A DNA stretch of 64,000 nt from JBBSZK01 sp964428325 (GCA_964428325.1 CAYRXU010000002.1:1-64000); one strand, 5' to 3'. Positions 32,270 to 41,538 are shown, counted from the stretch's first letter. The notes: generated from the letters alone by a model not told the origin. A program made the numbers and translations.

Positions 32270-33712
32270 CTATTTGACTATCCTTTCAAGCAACTCCATC
32301 GCCTTCTTGGCATCAACCTTGCCCTTGAGTTTAGCCATAACCATCCCCATATAAGCGTTCGGTCTCAATCCTGGTTTTTCCTTAACAATAGCACGTACTT
32401 CGGCTTCAAGCTCATTATCATCGACTTTCTCAATCTTGGAAGCTTTCTCAATATCCTGCCCTTCAGCAACACGCACCATAACTGTCTTCACATCGCCAAC
32501 AGATAACGCCCCCTTAGCTACACGCTCAATAATCTTCTCAAGCATACGTTCACTCAGTACCCCCTTAATCTCATCCACATTCTTGCCCTGCTTAGTAGCG
32601 ATCTCATTTCTCCAGAGAGTCACCATCTTACCAACAAGATTTGCATCCCTATCATACACGCTCATAAGCGCATTAAACTCATCAAGCGTCTCATGCTTGT
32701 CCAACACAAGTTCGATCAGCTCATCATGCAATCCTTTCTTTTTCAACTCCGTGCGTATATCCCCCTTCAATTTAGGCAAGCTCTTCTTCAATCGGTTAAT
32801 ATGTTCCAATCCGATACGCAACAATTCCAAATCAGTCTCAGGATACATTCGCGCTTTACCAGGCATAGGTCTCAAGAACTCAGTCGTACCATCTGGCAGG
32901 GCGTTTCTCACTCCCCCCTCAGTCTTCTTTACTTTAATCTCAGCCTGTTGTCTCTCAATCTCGCGTAATATTGTACTCACGAACATAGCAGGATCTTGGA
33001 AACCCTTTATCTCAACGCGATCATGTCCTTTTATGGAAACATTAACGTCCTGTCTAATAGTTCCAATACCGCGCTTAACCTTACAAGCACGCAAAATCTC
33101 GCCAATCTTCAGTGCAGCCTCCTTAACTTGCTCGGCACTTACCATAGCAGGAGCAGTAGCAATCTCAACAAGAGGAATACCGAGTCTGTCTAAGCGATAA
33201 ACTGCCTTATTCTCATCACGTGAAATAATACGTGCAGAATCCTCTTCAAGACAAACACTCTCAACAGGAACTTTTCCAAAGCTCGTCTCAATAAAGCCAT
33301 CATGCGCAATGAGCAAAGTCCTCTGAAATCCACTCGTGTTGCTTCCATCAATAACAGTCTTGCGCATAACCTGAGTCACAGGATAAATATCACAATTTAG
33401 CAACAAAGCAACTTGCAAAGCAACATCAAGCGCCTCGCCATTTATCGATCTTGGAGGCTCTTCATCCAATTCTACAAGAGAAATAGTATCATTATAACCC
33501 TCATACAAAAAATCTTTCTCAAGAGAAGCTTCATGTGCTGCAGCAACATCCACAACGCCACTCTCACCAGCAACAGCATGTAATTTGCGTTTGATAGTAT
33601 AATGTGGTTCGTCATTTCTCAAAAAAGAAGGTGCTCCAGAAAACAACTTAGGAGTATCAAGTTGCTGGTGGATTTCCAATCCAGCCTTAAAGCCTAATTT
33701 CAAATAGTCCAT
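32270..33712 (-). CDS. gatE: Glu-tRNA(Gln) amidotransferase subunit E, lacking the AspRS-like insert
   Basis: The protein has 480 residues. The cradle motif is GFKAGLEIHQQLDTPKLF, the kinase site includes RLGIPLVEIATAP, and LPDGTTEFLRPMPGKARMYP precedes the helical and YqeY tail. Normal GatE has about 620 residues because a GAD (AspRS-like) domain is inserted before that LPDGTTE motif; here the two flanks are joined by only about 15 residues. It activates Glu-tRNA(Gln) and amidates it with ammonia from GatD (34586). The TATA box TATAAATAA (plus 33733-33741) ends 20 nt before the ATG. Confidence 0.9.
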   Translation of the reverse strand: MDYLKLGFKAGLEIHQQLDTPKLFSGAPSFLRNDEPHYTIKRKLHAVAGESGVVDVAAAHEASLEKDFLYEGYNDTISLVELDEEPPRSINGEALDVALQVALLLNCDIYPVTQVMRKTVIDGSNTSGFQRTLLIAHDGFIETSFGKVPVESVCLEEDSARIISRDENKAVYRLDRLGIPLVEIATAPAMVSAEQVKEAALKIGEILRACKVKRGIGTIRQDVNVSIKGHDRVEIKGFQDPAMFVSTILREIERQQAEIKVKKTEGGVRNALPDGTTEFLRPMPGKARMYPETDLELLRIGLEHINRLKKSLPKLKGDIRTELKKKGLHDELIELVLDKHETLDEFNALMSVYDRDANLVGKMVTLWRNEIATKQGKNVDEIKGVLSERMLEKIIERVAKGALSVGDVKTVMVRVAEGQDIEKASKIEKVDDNELEAEVRAIVKEKPGLRPNAYMGMVMAKLKGKVDAKKAMELLERIVK

Positions 33713-33760
33713 AAAGAAGATTGCAAATTTGGTTATTTATAGATTTAGTCTATGCCCTGA

Positions 33761-34540
33761 CTAACCGAGAGTGGCATAAACAGATGTGCGGTAAGCACTA
33801 CGCACAGACGTAAGGATGTTACTAAGAGACTCGTCAACTTTGCCGCCTATGAAATTAACAAACCTCTTCTGACCTTCCTCCAGACCATCGCGCATCGAAA
33901 CAAGAGCACTTTCCAAAATGGATAGATAGTTATGTCGTTCAAAGGCTGGAATAATAGCAGGAGGTAAATGAGCATCATACAGTATCTTCGATTGGATAAG
34001 TCGGGCAATGCGCTTATTCCCTGCATTAAATGGCTGTATCCCTACGAGCCTAAGATGTGCAAGCGCGGCACGTTCGACAGGATGTTCTCTATCGCCAGAA
34101 ACAGAGGCTTCACTTAGAGCGGCAGCGACTAAAAATGGTACCTTAAGAGGATTTGGAGGGACATAAGAATTCAACTGAAGGCTAACACGTTCAACACGAT
34201 AACCCTTATTATTAGAATGAGGTTCAACTTTTCTGGCCACTCCATGTAAGGCTTCTTCAGATAACGGTTTATCATGGCCAACCAAATAATGCCAAGCATC
34301 GTCAAGACGGCTTACTGCTTCACGTGCACATCTGATAAGTCTTCCGCGCTGGAGTTGAGTTGCCGAAGCGCATCGGGAAGCGTGCCTTATATCTGGATGT
34401 TCAATAGGCCAAGAAAAGGGCTTATTTTCAGAGGTGAATGCACCGCGGATGCGTGCTTCTCTTTGAAGATGAAAAAGAGGGTCTTCGACAAGAGAGTCAT
34501 GCTTAGACTTGATAGACTGGACAAGCCCCCTATCCAACAT
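33761..34540 (-). CDS. degenerate Fic/Doc-family protein
   Basis: The protein has 259 residues. The Fic core is recognisable from NKGYRVERVSLQLNSYVPPN and the active-site loop GIQPFNAGNKRIAR (168-181). In Fic the loop is HxFx(D/E)GNGRxxR, in Doc HxFxNANKR. Here the catalytic His is Gln169, the acidic/Asn position is Ala173, and GNGR is GNKR. AMP transfer or phosphorylation by the standard mechanism is therefore unlikely. No antitoxin gene adjoins it. The box ATTTAAAAA on the minus strand (plus near 34562-34570) ends 21 nt before the ATG. Confidence 0.72.
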   Translation of the reverse strand: MLDRGLVQSIKSKHDSLVEDPLFHLQREARIRGAFTSENKPFSWPIEHPDIRHASRCASATQLQRGRLIRCAREAVSRLDDAWHYLVGHDKPLSEEALHGVARKVEPHSNNKGYRVERVSLQLNSYVPPNPLKVPFLVAAALSEASVSGDREHPVERAALAHLRLVGIQPFNAGNKRIARLIQSKILYDAHLPPAIIPAFERHNYLSILESALVSMRDGLEEGQKRFVNFIGGKVDESLSNILTSVRSAYRTSVYATLG

Positions 34541-34585
34541 AGATAAATTAAATATGAAGGGTTTTTAAATTTATAACTTGCAAGA

Positions 34586-35839
34586 CTACTCATTCAAAAT
34601 CGGATTGAACTCTCCAGCTACATTCTCAAGCATCTTTTCACTGGCCTTATCCTTCCACCCTCTATGGCCCAATATCCATCCAAGCTTCACAAAAGCCGTC
34701 TCGCTCAACATGTCCTCAAGAGCAACAACGCCAATAGCACTCAATCCCCTTCCTGTCGAATAAACTTTCGGGTTTAAACGACCAAAAATAGTTTGCGCCG
34801 TAGTACAAACAACACAACCTTCACGAATAAGTTTCTTCAAGGCAGGAATCCAGCTATGTTCAACATCCGCACTTGGTAAGTTACCAAGCCCGTACGCTTC
34901 AATAATCAATCCCTTGTAACCATGCATGCGATAATAATCAACGATGTCAGAACTCTGCCCAGGATAAAATTTCACGACCGCAACCTTATCATTGAAAACA
35001 GCATCAAGTTCTGTCTTTCCGTTATGCTTAGCTTTGAAATGAGAAAGAAATTCAACTCTATCAGGCCAAACCTTAGCGACAGGCCCACAATTAACGCTTT
35101 TGAACGCATCACGTCGTGAAGCGTGCAATTTGCGCACCTTAGTTCCACGCAAAGCATGGCAATAATCATCATTCATACTTGCGTGTCCCACAAGCATAAC
35201 TTCAGCGCAATTGCTCAAAGCGAATCGTGCAGCACATCGTAGATTAAGATCTGCATCGCTACTTCCACGATCGATACTTCGTTGCGCATAAGTCAACACA
35301 ACAGGTTTGTTCAAATCTTTCAAAAAGAAAGAAAGCGCAGCGGCAGTGTAATGCAGCGTATCCGTTCCATGCGTTACAACAACCCCTTCAATATCAGGAT
35401 CATCAAGCAATTTCTTCACAGCCCGGGCAATTTCAATCCATTTATCAGGACTCATATTCTCAGACAAAGTCATAAACGGAATTTCAATAGATTTCACATT
35501 AACCATCTCAAAAAGCCCAGGATAAAACTGCGCAAACGAGTTAACATCTGTAAGAGCGTTCACCCCCCCAGTCTTAGGGTCGGTGCGTGAAGCAATTGTC
35601 CCTCCCGTCATCACAAGTCCAATAGAAGACAGACCCTTTCTCTTTGGGGCTTCTGGCGCAACAGCCCTGGCTGCCGCTTTACGCAACACATGTTCTCCAA
35701 GAATATGATCCTTCGGAATGCCGATATTATATCCAGAACTCAATTTCACAAGAACAATATCACTCTCATGGCTCTCAAGAATAGTACACTCAAGTTCATC
35801 TCTTGCAAGACGCAATTTCACGAAATCCCCAGGCTCCAT
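34586..35839 (-). CDS. gatD: Glu-tRNA(Gln) amidotransferase subunit D
   Basis: The protein has 417 residues. An N-terminal SH3-like domain (1-60) precedes an asparaginase fold with TGGTIAS (78-84) and HGTDT (157-161), which carry the catalytic threonines and aspartate. It supplies ammonia from glutamine or asparagine to GatE. Its ATG begins 1 nt before the stop region of proS, so gatD and proS are one operon, transcribed proS first. gatE lies 0.9 kb downstream on the same strand, separated by the Fic-like gene. Confidence 0.94.
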   Translation of the reverse strand: MEPGDFVKLRLARDELECTILESHESDIVLVKLSSGYNIGIPKDHILGEHVLRKAAARAVAPEAPKRKGLSSIGLVMTGGTIASRTDPKTGGVNALTDVNSFAQFYPGLFEMVNVKSIEIPFMTLSENMSPDKWIEIARAVKKLLDDPDIEGVVVTHGTDTLHYTAAALSFFLKDLNKPVVLTYAQRSIDRGSSDADLNLRCAARFALSNCAEVMLVGHASMNDDYCHALRGTKVRKLHASRRDAFKSVNCGPVAKVWPDRVEFLSHFKAKHNGKTELDAVFNDKVAVVKFYPGQSSDIVDYYRMHGYKGLIIEAYGLGNLPSADVEHSWIPALKKLIREGCVVCTTAQTIFGRLNPKVYSTGRGLSAIGVVALEDMLSETAFVKLGWILGHRGWKDKASEKMLENVAGEFNPILNE

Positions 35840-35840
35840 C

Positions 35841-37280
35841 CTAGTAACTCCTGCCTACATACACCACTTTGCTAGCATTCTCGCCACAAACAACGCACTT
35901 ACCTGAAGCCTTCTCGGCCTTCAAATTAGTGCCCCTCACTTGTGCCCCTGTCGCCTCAGCAAGCTTGTCAGCACACCTAGTGCCTTCACTTCCAGTAGAG
36001 CAGAAACCACAACGCGCAACTTTCCCATCTTCAACGAGTTTCTTTACATCTGCAACAGATTTAGCATCCTTAATACGTCCTTCAAACAATTTATCAGCTT
36101 CTTTCGTAAGATGAGGCGTATATTGTTCTGCCGCTTTCTCCACGTACTCGACAAGTTCTTTCTCGCCGATCAATTCCTTCTTATTCGTATCCCTTCTAAA
36201 CACGCTCAATTTCTTCTCTTTCAATTCTTTATCTCCAAGATCGATACGCAAAGGCACGCCCTTCAACTCCCACGTGTGGAATTTCTCGCCAGGACTATTT
36301 TCACTCACATCAATATGAACACGATAACCTTCAAGCTGCTCTTTTAGTTTCTCGGCGTTCTCACGGGCCTTCTCACTCAAAGGTACAATTACAACCTGAT
36401 AAGGAGCAATATCCCAAGGTAATCGCAAGCCCTTATCATCACCATGGACGATAATTACACTCGCAAAAATACGAGAAACAGCAGGACCATAACACGTAGA
36501 ATAAGGAGTCTTATCCTTCCCATCTTTATCCTTATACGTTACGCCAAATGCCTTCAAGAAATCCTGCTTGATCATATGAGTCGAAGGCTGTTGTACAAAC
36601 TTTCCATCAGGATTCAGCACATCTGCAGCAAAAGTTCTATCTGCTCCAGGAAACTTATCCCAATAAGGCCTCTCAAAGAAGATAAAAGGCAGCCCAAGAG
36701 TATCATGTAAAACTTCCTTAGTAGTATCCATATCTTCATGCACTTGCTCCATCGCCTTCTCGCTGCTATTGAAAAGACAGTGGGTCTCAATCCAATGGAA
36801 TTCGCGTGATCTCAAGAAGGGTCGAGTCGCTTTGGTCTCGTATCTAAAAACTTGCGCACGTTGATAGCTCTTGAAAGGTAATTGCTTATACGATCTAAGC
36901 CATAGCGCGAACATCTGATAGAAAGCAGTCTCAGAGGTAGGTCTCAAGGCAAGTTTCTCTTCAAATTTGCTATCTCCACCCTGTGTAATCCAAAATACTT
37001 CAGGAGTGAATCCCTTGATATGTGAACTTTCTCTTGTTAAATTTCCTTCAGGAATAACAGTAGGAAACCAATAAGGTTCATGTCCCTTACGTCTCAATAC
37101 TTGCTCCAAATGAGAATAAATCAATTCCATTGCTCTAACAGACCAAGGCTGAAACACAAGAAAACCCTTTACATTATAACGCAAGTCAGCAAGTTCGGCT
37201 TTCTGAACAACATCTGAAAACCAGTTGGAAAAATCTCCAGATTTCGTCGCAGACAAACCCTTTACATCTTTACCAGCCAT
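35841..37280 (-). CDS. proS: prolyl-tRNA synthetase (archaeal type)
   Basis: The protein has 479 residues from the ATG at 37280; a TTG three codons upstream is less likely given the box at 37301-37310. Class II motifs are LRPTSETAFYQMFALWLRSY, FRYETKATRPFLRSREFHW and HGDDKGLRLP. The C-terminal zinc domain with RCGFC, TRC and KCVVC, ending GRSY, is typical for the archaeal/eukaryotic form; there is no bacterial editing insert. It charges tRNA-Pro. Confidence 0.95.
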   Translation of the reverse strand: MAGKDVKGLSATKSGDFSNWFSDVVQKAELADLRYNVKGFLVFQPWSVRAMELIYSHLEQVLRRKGHEPYWFPTVIPEGNLTRESSHIKGFTPEVFWITQGGDSKFEEKLALRPTSETAFYQMFALWLRSYKQLPFKSYQRAQVFRYETKATRPFLRSREFHWIETHCLFNSSEKAMEQVHEDMDTTKEVLHDTLGLPFIFFERPYWDKFPGADRTFAADVLNPDGKFVQQPSTHMIKQDFLKAFGVTYKDKDGKDKTPYSTCYGPAVSRIFASVIIVHGDDKGLRLPWDIAPYQVVIVPLSEKARENAEKLKEQLEGYRVHIDVSENSPGEKFHTWELKGVPLRIDLGDKELKEKKLSVFRRDTNKKELIGEKELVEYVEKAAEQYTPHLTKEADKLFEGRIKDAKSVADVKKLVEDGKVARCGFCSTGSEGTRCADKLAEATGAQVRGTNLKAEKASGKCVVCGENASKVVYVGRSY

Positions 37281-37300
37281 AGAAAACAAAAGAAAAAATC

Positions 37301-37310
37301 CTTATTAAAC
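37301..37310 (-). promoter_or_regulatory. TATA-like box for proS-gatD
   Basis: GTTTAATAAG on the minus strand ends 20 nt before the proS ATG. Confidence 0.5.
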
Positions 37311-37331
37311 GTTGTTATACTCTAACCAAGC

Positions 37332-38288
37332 TTAAGACAAATCCTGTATCTCATCGGCACTCAATGCGCGATTGTAAAGTCTCAAATCATCAATGCTTCC
37401 TCCAATGCCAATGCGTGAATCGCCCCATGTGGCATTTACAACGCGTCCAACCATAAGAGGGCCGTTGCTATTATGAATGCCTGAAGCTAATGTTGGCTGT
37501 GAGCATGTCTGTACAAGGTCTCCATCAACATAAATCTTCATGGTCTGGTCGTCCCCATTAGCAACAGCAGCAAGATGTACCCATCTATTGAAAGGTACGC
37601 TGCCTGTAGAAAGAAGACAGTCTACCTTACCGGTGCCAAAGCGATTTGCAGGAGTAACATCAAATTCAGCACCACCATCATTGCGGACCCAAAGTCCATA
37701 TTCACGATTGCTGCAATCATTAGGAGCCCGACAATCCAGAGTCCCATCATTCTTAAGAACGATAGCCCCCCAAGTCGAGCGGATTGAATTAACATGAACC
37801 CATGTTGCGATGCTAACGCTTGAAGAAGGATGTAAACTCGAATCATCATTCGCCAAAAGAATATTATCAAATCCGTCGAAGACGGCAGCCCGACCTATCC
37901 GACCATCAGCAGTTGCAGGACAAGCATTTCCAGAACAGGTAAGACTATTGCCTTCCCCAGAAGAGTCGCCAAAGGACGTAACGTTTCCACTTTCATCAAA
38001 CTTAAACCATGCGAACAATCCCTCAGTCAGAGAGTCTCTCTCAGATCCTGAACTTCTATGGCGTCTAGTTTGAGGAAACAGTGTAGAAGGATAAGGGTCG
38101 TTACTTGCATCATATATTAAGGGTATATTAGACCTTGCTGAAACAAAAATGTAATCCGGCTCAACAACAGTCTTTTTTACAGGAACAGGATCACCTAGTA
38201 AAAGGAAAAAAGAGAAAAGCAAGACTCCAAGAATGAAAAGAGCAACCAATCCAACAAGCAAAATAACAGCGCGACCTTGTGATGTCAT
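37332..38288 (-). CDS. membrane-anchored LamG-like (concanavalin A-like) surface protein
   Basis: The protein has 318 residues from the ATG at 38288. Residues 8-32 form a transmembrane anchor near the N-terminus, and the rest is extracellular. From about residue 90 a LamG-type jelly roll is evident: LFAWFKFDESGNVTSFGDSS, then RWVHLAAVANGDDQTMKIYV and the end GSIDDLRLYNRALSADEIQ. Such domains bind carbohydrates or glycoproteins. It could mediate host or surface adhesion. It lies next to tRNA-Arg. Confidence 0.85.
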   Translation of the reverse strand: MTSQGRAVILLVGLVALFILGVLLFSFFLLLGDPVPVKKTVVEPDYIFVSARSNIPLIYDASNDPYPSTLFPQTRRHRSSGSERDSLTEGLFAWFKFDESGNVTSFGDSSGEGNSLTCSGNACPATADGRIGRAAVFDGFDNILLANDDSSLHPSSSVSIATWVHVNSIRSTWGAIVLKNDGTLDCRAPNDCSNREYGLWVRNDGGAEFDVTPANRFGTGKVDCLLSTGSVPFNRWVHLAAVANGDDQTMKIYVDGDLVQTCSQPTLASGIHNSNGPLMVGRVVNATWGDSRIGIGGSIDDLRLYNRALSADEIQDLS

Positions 38289-38353
38289 CAAAACTCGTTC
38301 ATTAATAACTATATAAAGATTACGTGTGTAACTCTTGTATAATTACTACAGAA

Positions 38354-38425
38354 TGGGCCCAGGAGGAATCGAACCCCCGTCAACGGATCCGAAGTCCGCT
38401 ATTCTATCCACTAAACTATGGGCCC
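38354..38425 (-). tRNA. tRNA-Arg (anticodon TCG)
   Basis: On the minus strand 72 nt fold as a cloverleaf: acceptor GGGCCCA pairs with TGGGCCC, the anticodon stem GCGGA/TCCGT carries the loop CTTCGGA, and the T arm GGGGG-TTCGATT-CCTCC has one wobble pair. The discriminator base is A and no CCA or intron is encoded. The TCG anticodon reads CGA and, with wobble, other CGN codons. Confidence 0.93.
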
Positions 38426-38451
38426 TTGAATGATGTGATTAAAATGGGTTT

Positions 38452-39066
38452 TTAAGCATGCTGTTTACGCTTGCTCGACTGTAAAAGTAATTGCTGTTCA
38501 AGCACATCCTGTTCGCTCTTAGTCAAGGTAAAATTCCTGCCAGAAGCCATACGCTGTCTTGTTAATTCAGCCAAAAAGGTAGCTGCAGCCACACTCACGT
38601 TTAGACTCTCAAGCATCCCTAGCATAGGAATCTTAACTAGGGCATCGCACAATTTCTGCGCCTCAGCAGACATCCCCGAATGTTCATTTCCGACAATAAG
38701 CGCAACCTTTTTGTGTTTGGCAAAATCATGCGAATAAAGATTAAGTGCCTTGTCATCCAAAACACTTCCAATAATAAAGTATCCTTCCTTCTTCAAAGCA
38801 GAGACGCATTCAGAGATGGAAGAATGTCCAAAGAAGCTGAGCCATTTGTGTGCAGACGAAGAGCTCGACTTCCCTATCTTCCTAGGATTCCAAGGCTTTT
38901 CTTTCGCGAAAACAAGATGCACATTCTGCACCCCGAAAGCATCGCAGCTCCGAAATATCGCCTCAGCATTGTGAGGATCATGAATATCTTCAATGACAAC
39001 TGCGAGTCCATGATGGCGATTGCGCACAACAGTACGTACACGCTCAAGTCTTTTTTCAGAAACCAT
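38452..39066 (-). CDS. SpoU-family tRNA/rRNA 2'-O-methyltransferase (TrmH-like)
   Basis: The protein has 204 residues from the ATG at 39066; the frame opens seven codons earlier. Family motifs are VIEDIHDPHNAEAIFRSCDA, ALIVGNEHSGMSAEA and MLGMLESLNVSVAAATFLAE, the three SPOUT knot segments. The N-terminal helix KRLERVRTVVRNRHHGLAVV is close to TrmH, which makes Gm18 in tRNA and is mainly bacterial; archaea usually methylate this position differently. A 23S rRNA target is the alternative. Basic residues KRKQH close the chain. Confidence 0.88.
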   Translation of the reverse strand: MVSEKRLERVRTVVRNRHHGLAVVIEDIHDPHNAEAIFRSCDAFGVQNVHLVFAKEKPWNPRKIGKSSSSSAHKWLSFFGHSSISECVSALKKEGYFIIGSVLDDKALNLYSHDFAKHKKVALIVGNEHSGMSAEAQKLCDALVKIPMLGMLESLNVSVAAATFLAELTRQRMASGRNFTLTKSEQDVLEQQLLLQSSKRKQHA

Positions 39067-39147
39067 TAGATAGTATCTCCATAACAATCATAAGATGTTA
39101 GGTGCAAACATTTAATAATTTTTCTCAGTCGAAGATAAAAAAGAGAA

Positions 39148-40161
39148 ATGAACTTACTTATCCATAAAAAAGAAGGAATATACTGCCCTGAAGGCCAGTT
39201 CCATATAGACCCTTCCAGTAGTGTAGAAACTGCGTTAATAACGCATGGGCACACAGATCATGTGAGAAAGGGTAGCAAGCACTATATCTGTGCAGAGCCA
39301 CTTGAAGAAATTCTAAGACATCGTGTAGGCAAAAAGCCGACCATAACAACCATGCCCTACGGCAAAAAAATAAATCTCAATAACACAACAGTCTCCTTCC
39401 ATCCTGCTGGTCACATGCTCGGCTCGTCTCAAATCCGCGTTGAAGCAAACAAAGAAGTCTGGGTGGTTTCAGGAGACTACAAAAGAGATAACGATCCCTC
39501 ATGTACTCCTTTCGAGCCCTTAGAATGCGACGTCTTCATAACCGAAGCCACATTTGCACATCCTAAATACGTCTGGCCATCATCTGCTAGCGTAGTTAAA
39601 CAAATCAAAGGATGGTGGCGCGCGAATAGCGAACAAAATACCACATCAATTCTTCATTGCTATTCTCTTGGTAAAACCCAACGCATGTTATCAGAGCTGT
39701 ACGACAATAAAATCGGAGACATCTTTATCCATAGAGCCATGGAGGCTTTCACGCAGCATTACCGTAACGCGAAAATCAAGCTCGCCCCAGCAGAGGTCAT
39801 AACCCCAGAAACATCTTCAGAAAGACTCAAGAAAGCCCTCATAATCGCTCCCCCATCAAGCAACGCAGAATATATGCATCTTCTACAAGACTACGAAGCC
39901 GCTGCAGTTTCGGGCTGGACGCTAGATAATAAGTTCGGGGCACAAGGATTCACAATATCGGACCATGCCGACTGGCCTGCTCTTCTTCACACAATAGCTC
40001 AAACAAAAGCAAAGAGAGTTCTTGTAACTCATGGCGATCCAACTCATCTTGTTCGACACCTCACAAAACTAGGCGTAAATGCACAACCGTTCGAAAAACC
40101 AAAGACAATCAGAACAATCCTTGCAGAAGGGCAATACACCCTAAAAAAATTCTTCAATTAA
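39148..40161 (+). CDS. MBL/beta-CASP exonuclease (DNA ligase-associated type)
   Basis: The protein has 337 residues. The start KKEGIYCPEGQFHIDPSSSV, the metal motif ITHGHTDHVRKG and the segment HPAGHMLGSSQIRVEA followed by VVSGDYKRD match the bacterial ligase-associated exonuclease family, which belongs to the SNM1/Artemis-like beta-CASP group. It would trim nucleic acid ends 5'-3'. In bacteria the gene adjoins an ATP-dependent ligase; here the archaeal ligase is 7.5 kb away. Its 3' end overlaps gatB by 8 nt. Confidence 0.82.
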   Translation: MNLLIHKKEGIYCPEGQFHIDPSSSVETALITHGHTDHVRKGSKHYICAEPLEEILRHRVGKKPTITTMPYGKKINLNNTTVSFHPAGHMLGSSQIRVEANKEVWVVSGDYKRDNDPSCTPFEPLECDVFITEATFAHPKYVWPSSASVVKQIKGWWRANSEQNTTSILHCYSLGKTQRMLSELYDNKIGDIFIHRAMEAFTQHYRNAKIKLAPAEVITPETSSERLKKALIIAPPSSNAEYMHLLQDYEAAAVSGWTLDNKFGAQGFTISDHADWPALLHTIAQTKAKRVLVTHGDPTHLVRHLTKLGVNAQPFEKPKTIRTILAEGQYTLKKFFN

Positions 40162-41503
40162 GCAACTTCTCAAGCAACTCTCTTGCAACCTTGAAATCTG
40201 CTCTTCTATTAGTTGCTTTCATGACTTCACCCATTAAAAAATTAAGCAACTGCTTCTCGCCTTTCTTGTAGCGCTCAACCTCACCCTTATGTTTTTTGAT
40301 TAGACTCTCAACAATAGGCTTCAACTCTTTCACATCATCCATTTTCTCAGCAACATTCTTCGAAGGATCAAAACTTGCAGGCACAAATTTATTCAATATC
40401 TGCTTTGCTTGTAATTCAGTAATTTTCCCTTCCTTTACAAGTTTAAGCAATGTAACAAAATGTTCAATCTTGATATCGAGTTCGCTCAACTGTTTCTTAT
40501 TCCAGTTCAGCACGCGGAACAATTCAATCGTAACCCACGGCAATGCAAACCCTCCATCTATTTTGCCTGCAACTTCTTCAAAGAATACTGCAATGTCAAG
40601 ATGCTTAGCCAGTACGGTAGCGTCTTTCTCATCAATTTTATACTTCTTCACAAGTTTCTTGAGCTTCTCTTCAGGCATCTCTGGCAATTCGCTATCGATC
40701 TTCTTCACAAATGATTTCTCAACAACAACCGATTGCAGATCAGGATCAACAATGAATCGATAATCATCCTGTGCTTCCTTACTGCGCATGCGTATCGTGC
40801 GCCCCTTAAGATCATCGTAGCGTCTCGTCTCTCTAACAGAACCTTCTTCGTTCTGGCGTTGCAGCTCATAATTAATCGCCTTCATCACAGCTTCAACAGA
40901 ACTAATATTCTTCACTTCAACTCTCTCAGTCTTTCCAGGAATATTCACATTCACATCACACTTAATGCCAGCATTACTGTCTGCAACCTTAAGATAAGCA
41001 AGCGCATGTGTCAATTTCTGCAACCACTCGCCAACCTCTTCAGCATAATGGAAAGCAGGAGCAGTCACAATCTCTACAAGCGGCAGTCCAGAACGATTAT
41101 AATCCACACATCCGCTAGAAGGATCCCAAGAGGCAGGGTCTTCCTCAAGATGCATACTGGAAACTTCAATACCTCCAAAGTTGCCATCGACTCCCAAGGG
41201 TGTTGCATGTGCGCCACTCATAGTTGTCTGATAACCCTTCGGCATATCAGGCCAATCATAATGCTTACGCATCCATCGCATCCGCTCATTAACATTACAA
41301 CCAAGCATTCGTGCAATCATCACGGCCTTCTGCACAGCTTCAGCATTTGGAGCCATTGGCTTAGCCCCCGGTTGTCCGGAGCAAACCGGGCAAATATTCA
41401 CATTCGGTTTCAATCCCTTCTCGCGCGAAGCAGTACAACGGCAGAACAGTTTTTCCTTCGTAACTAAATAAGTATGTATCTCGAGACCGATAAGACCCTT
41501 CAT
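40154..41503 (-). CDS. gatB: Asp/Glu-tRNA amidotransferase subunit B
   Basis: The protein has 449 residues. The N-terminal GLIGLEIHTYLVTKEKLFC and the zinc ligands C21, C23, C38 and C41 mark the cradle domain; GLPLVEIVTAPAF and the C-terminal YqeY-like tail (KGEKQLLNFLMGEVMKATN) complete GatB. It phosphorylates and amidates Asp-tRNA(Asn), possibly also Glu-tRNA(Gln), with ammonia from GatA. Having GatE as well, the cell should use GatDE for Gln and GatCAB for Asn. The box TATAAAAA (plus 41525-41532) ends 21 nt before the ATG. Confidence 0.95.
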   Translation of the reverse strand: MKGLIGLEIHTYLVTKEKLFCRCTASREKGLKPNVNICPVCSGQPGAKPMAPNAEAVQKAVMIARMLGCNVNERMRWMRKHYDWPDMPKGYQTTMSGAHATPLGVDGNFGGIEVSSMHLEEDPASWDPSSGCVDYNRSGLPLVEIVTAPAFHYAEEVGEWLQKLTHALAYLKVADSNAGIKCDVNVNIPGKTERVEVKNISSVEAVMKAINYELQRQNEEGSVRETRRYDDLKGRTIRMRSKEAQDDYRFIVDPDLQSVVVEKSFVKKIDSELPEMPEEKLKKLVKKYKIDEKDATVLAKHLDIAVFFEEVAGKIDGGFALPWVTIELFRVLNWNKKQLSELDIKIEHFVTLLKLVKEGKITELQAKQILNKFVPASFDPSKNVAEKMDDVKELKPIVESLIKKHKGEVERYKKGEKQLLNFLMGEVMKATNRRADFKVARELLEKLLN

Positions 41504-41524
41504 AAATCTAAAAGAAAAACCTAG

Positions 41525-41532
41525 TTTTTATA
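41525..41532 (-). promoter_or_regulatory. TATA-like box for gatB
   Basis: TATAAAAA on the minus strand ends 21 nt before the ATG and is followed by TAGGTTTTT, making an inverted repeat like that before aspS. Confidence 0.55.
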
Positions 41533-41538
41533 CGTTAC

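Noticed and set aside
32270..33712. A second GatB instead of GatE
   Set aside because: GFKAGLEIHQQLDTPKLF and the RPMPGKARMYPETD segment are of the GatE type, and a normal GatB with the zinc cysteines is present at 40154.
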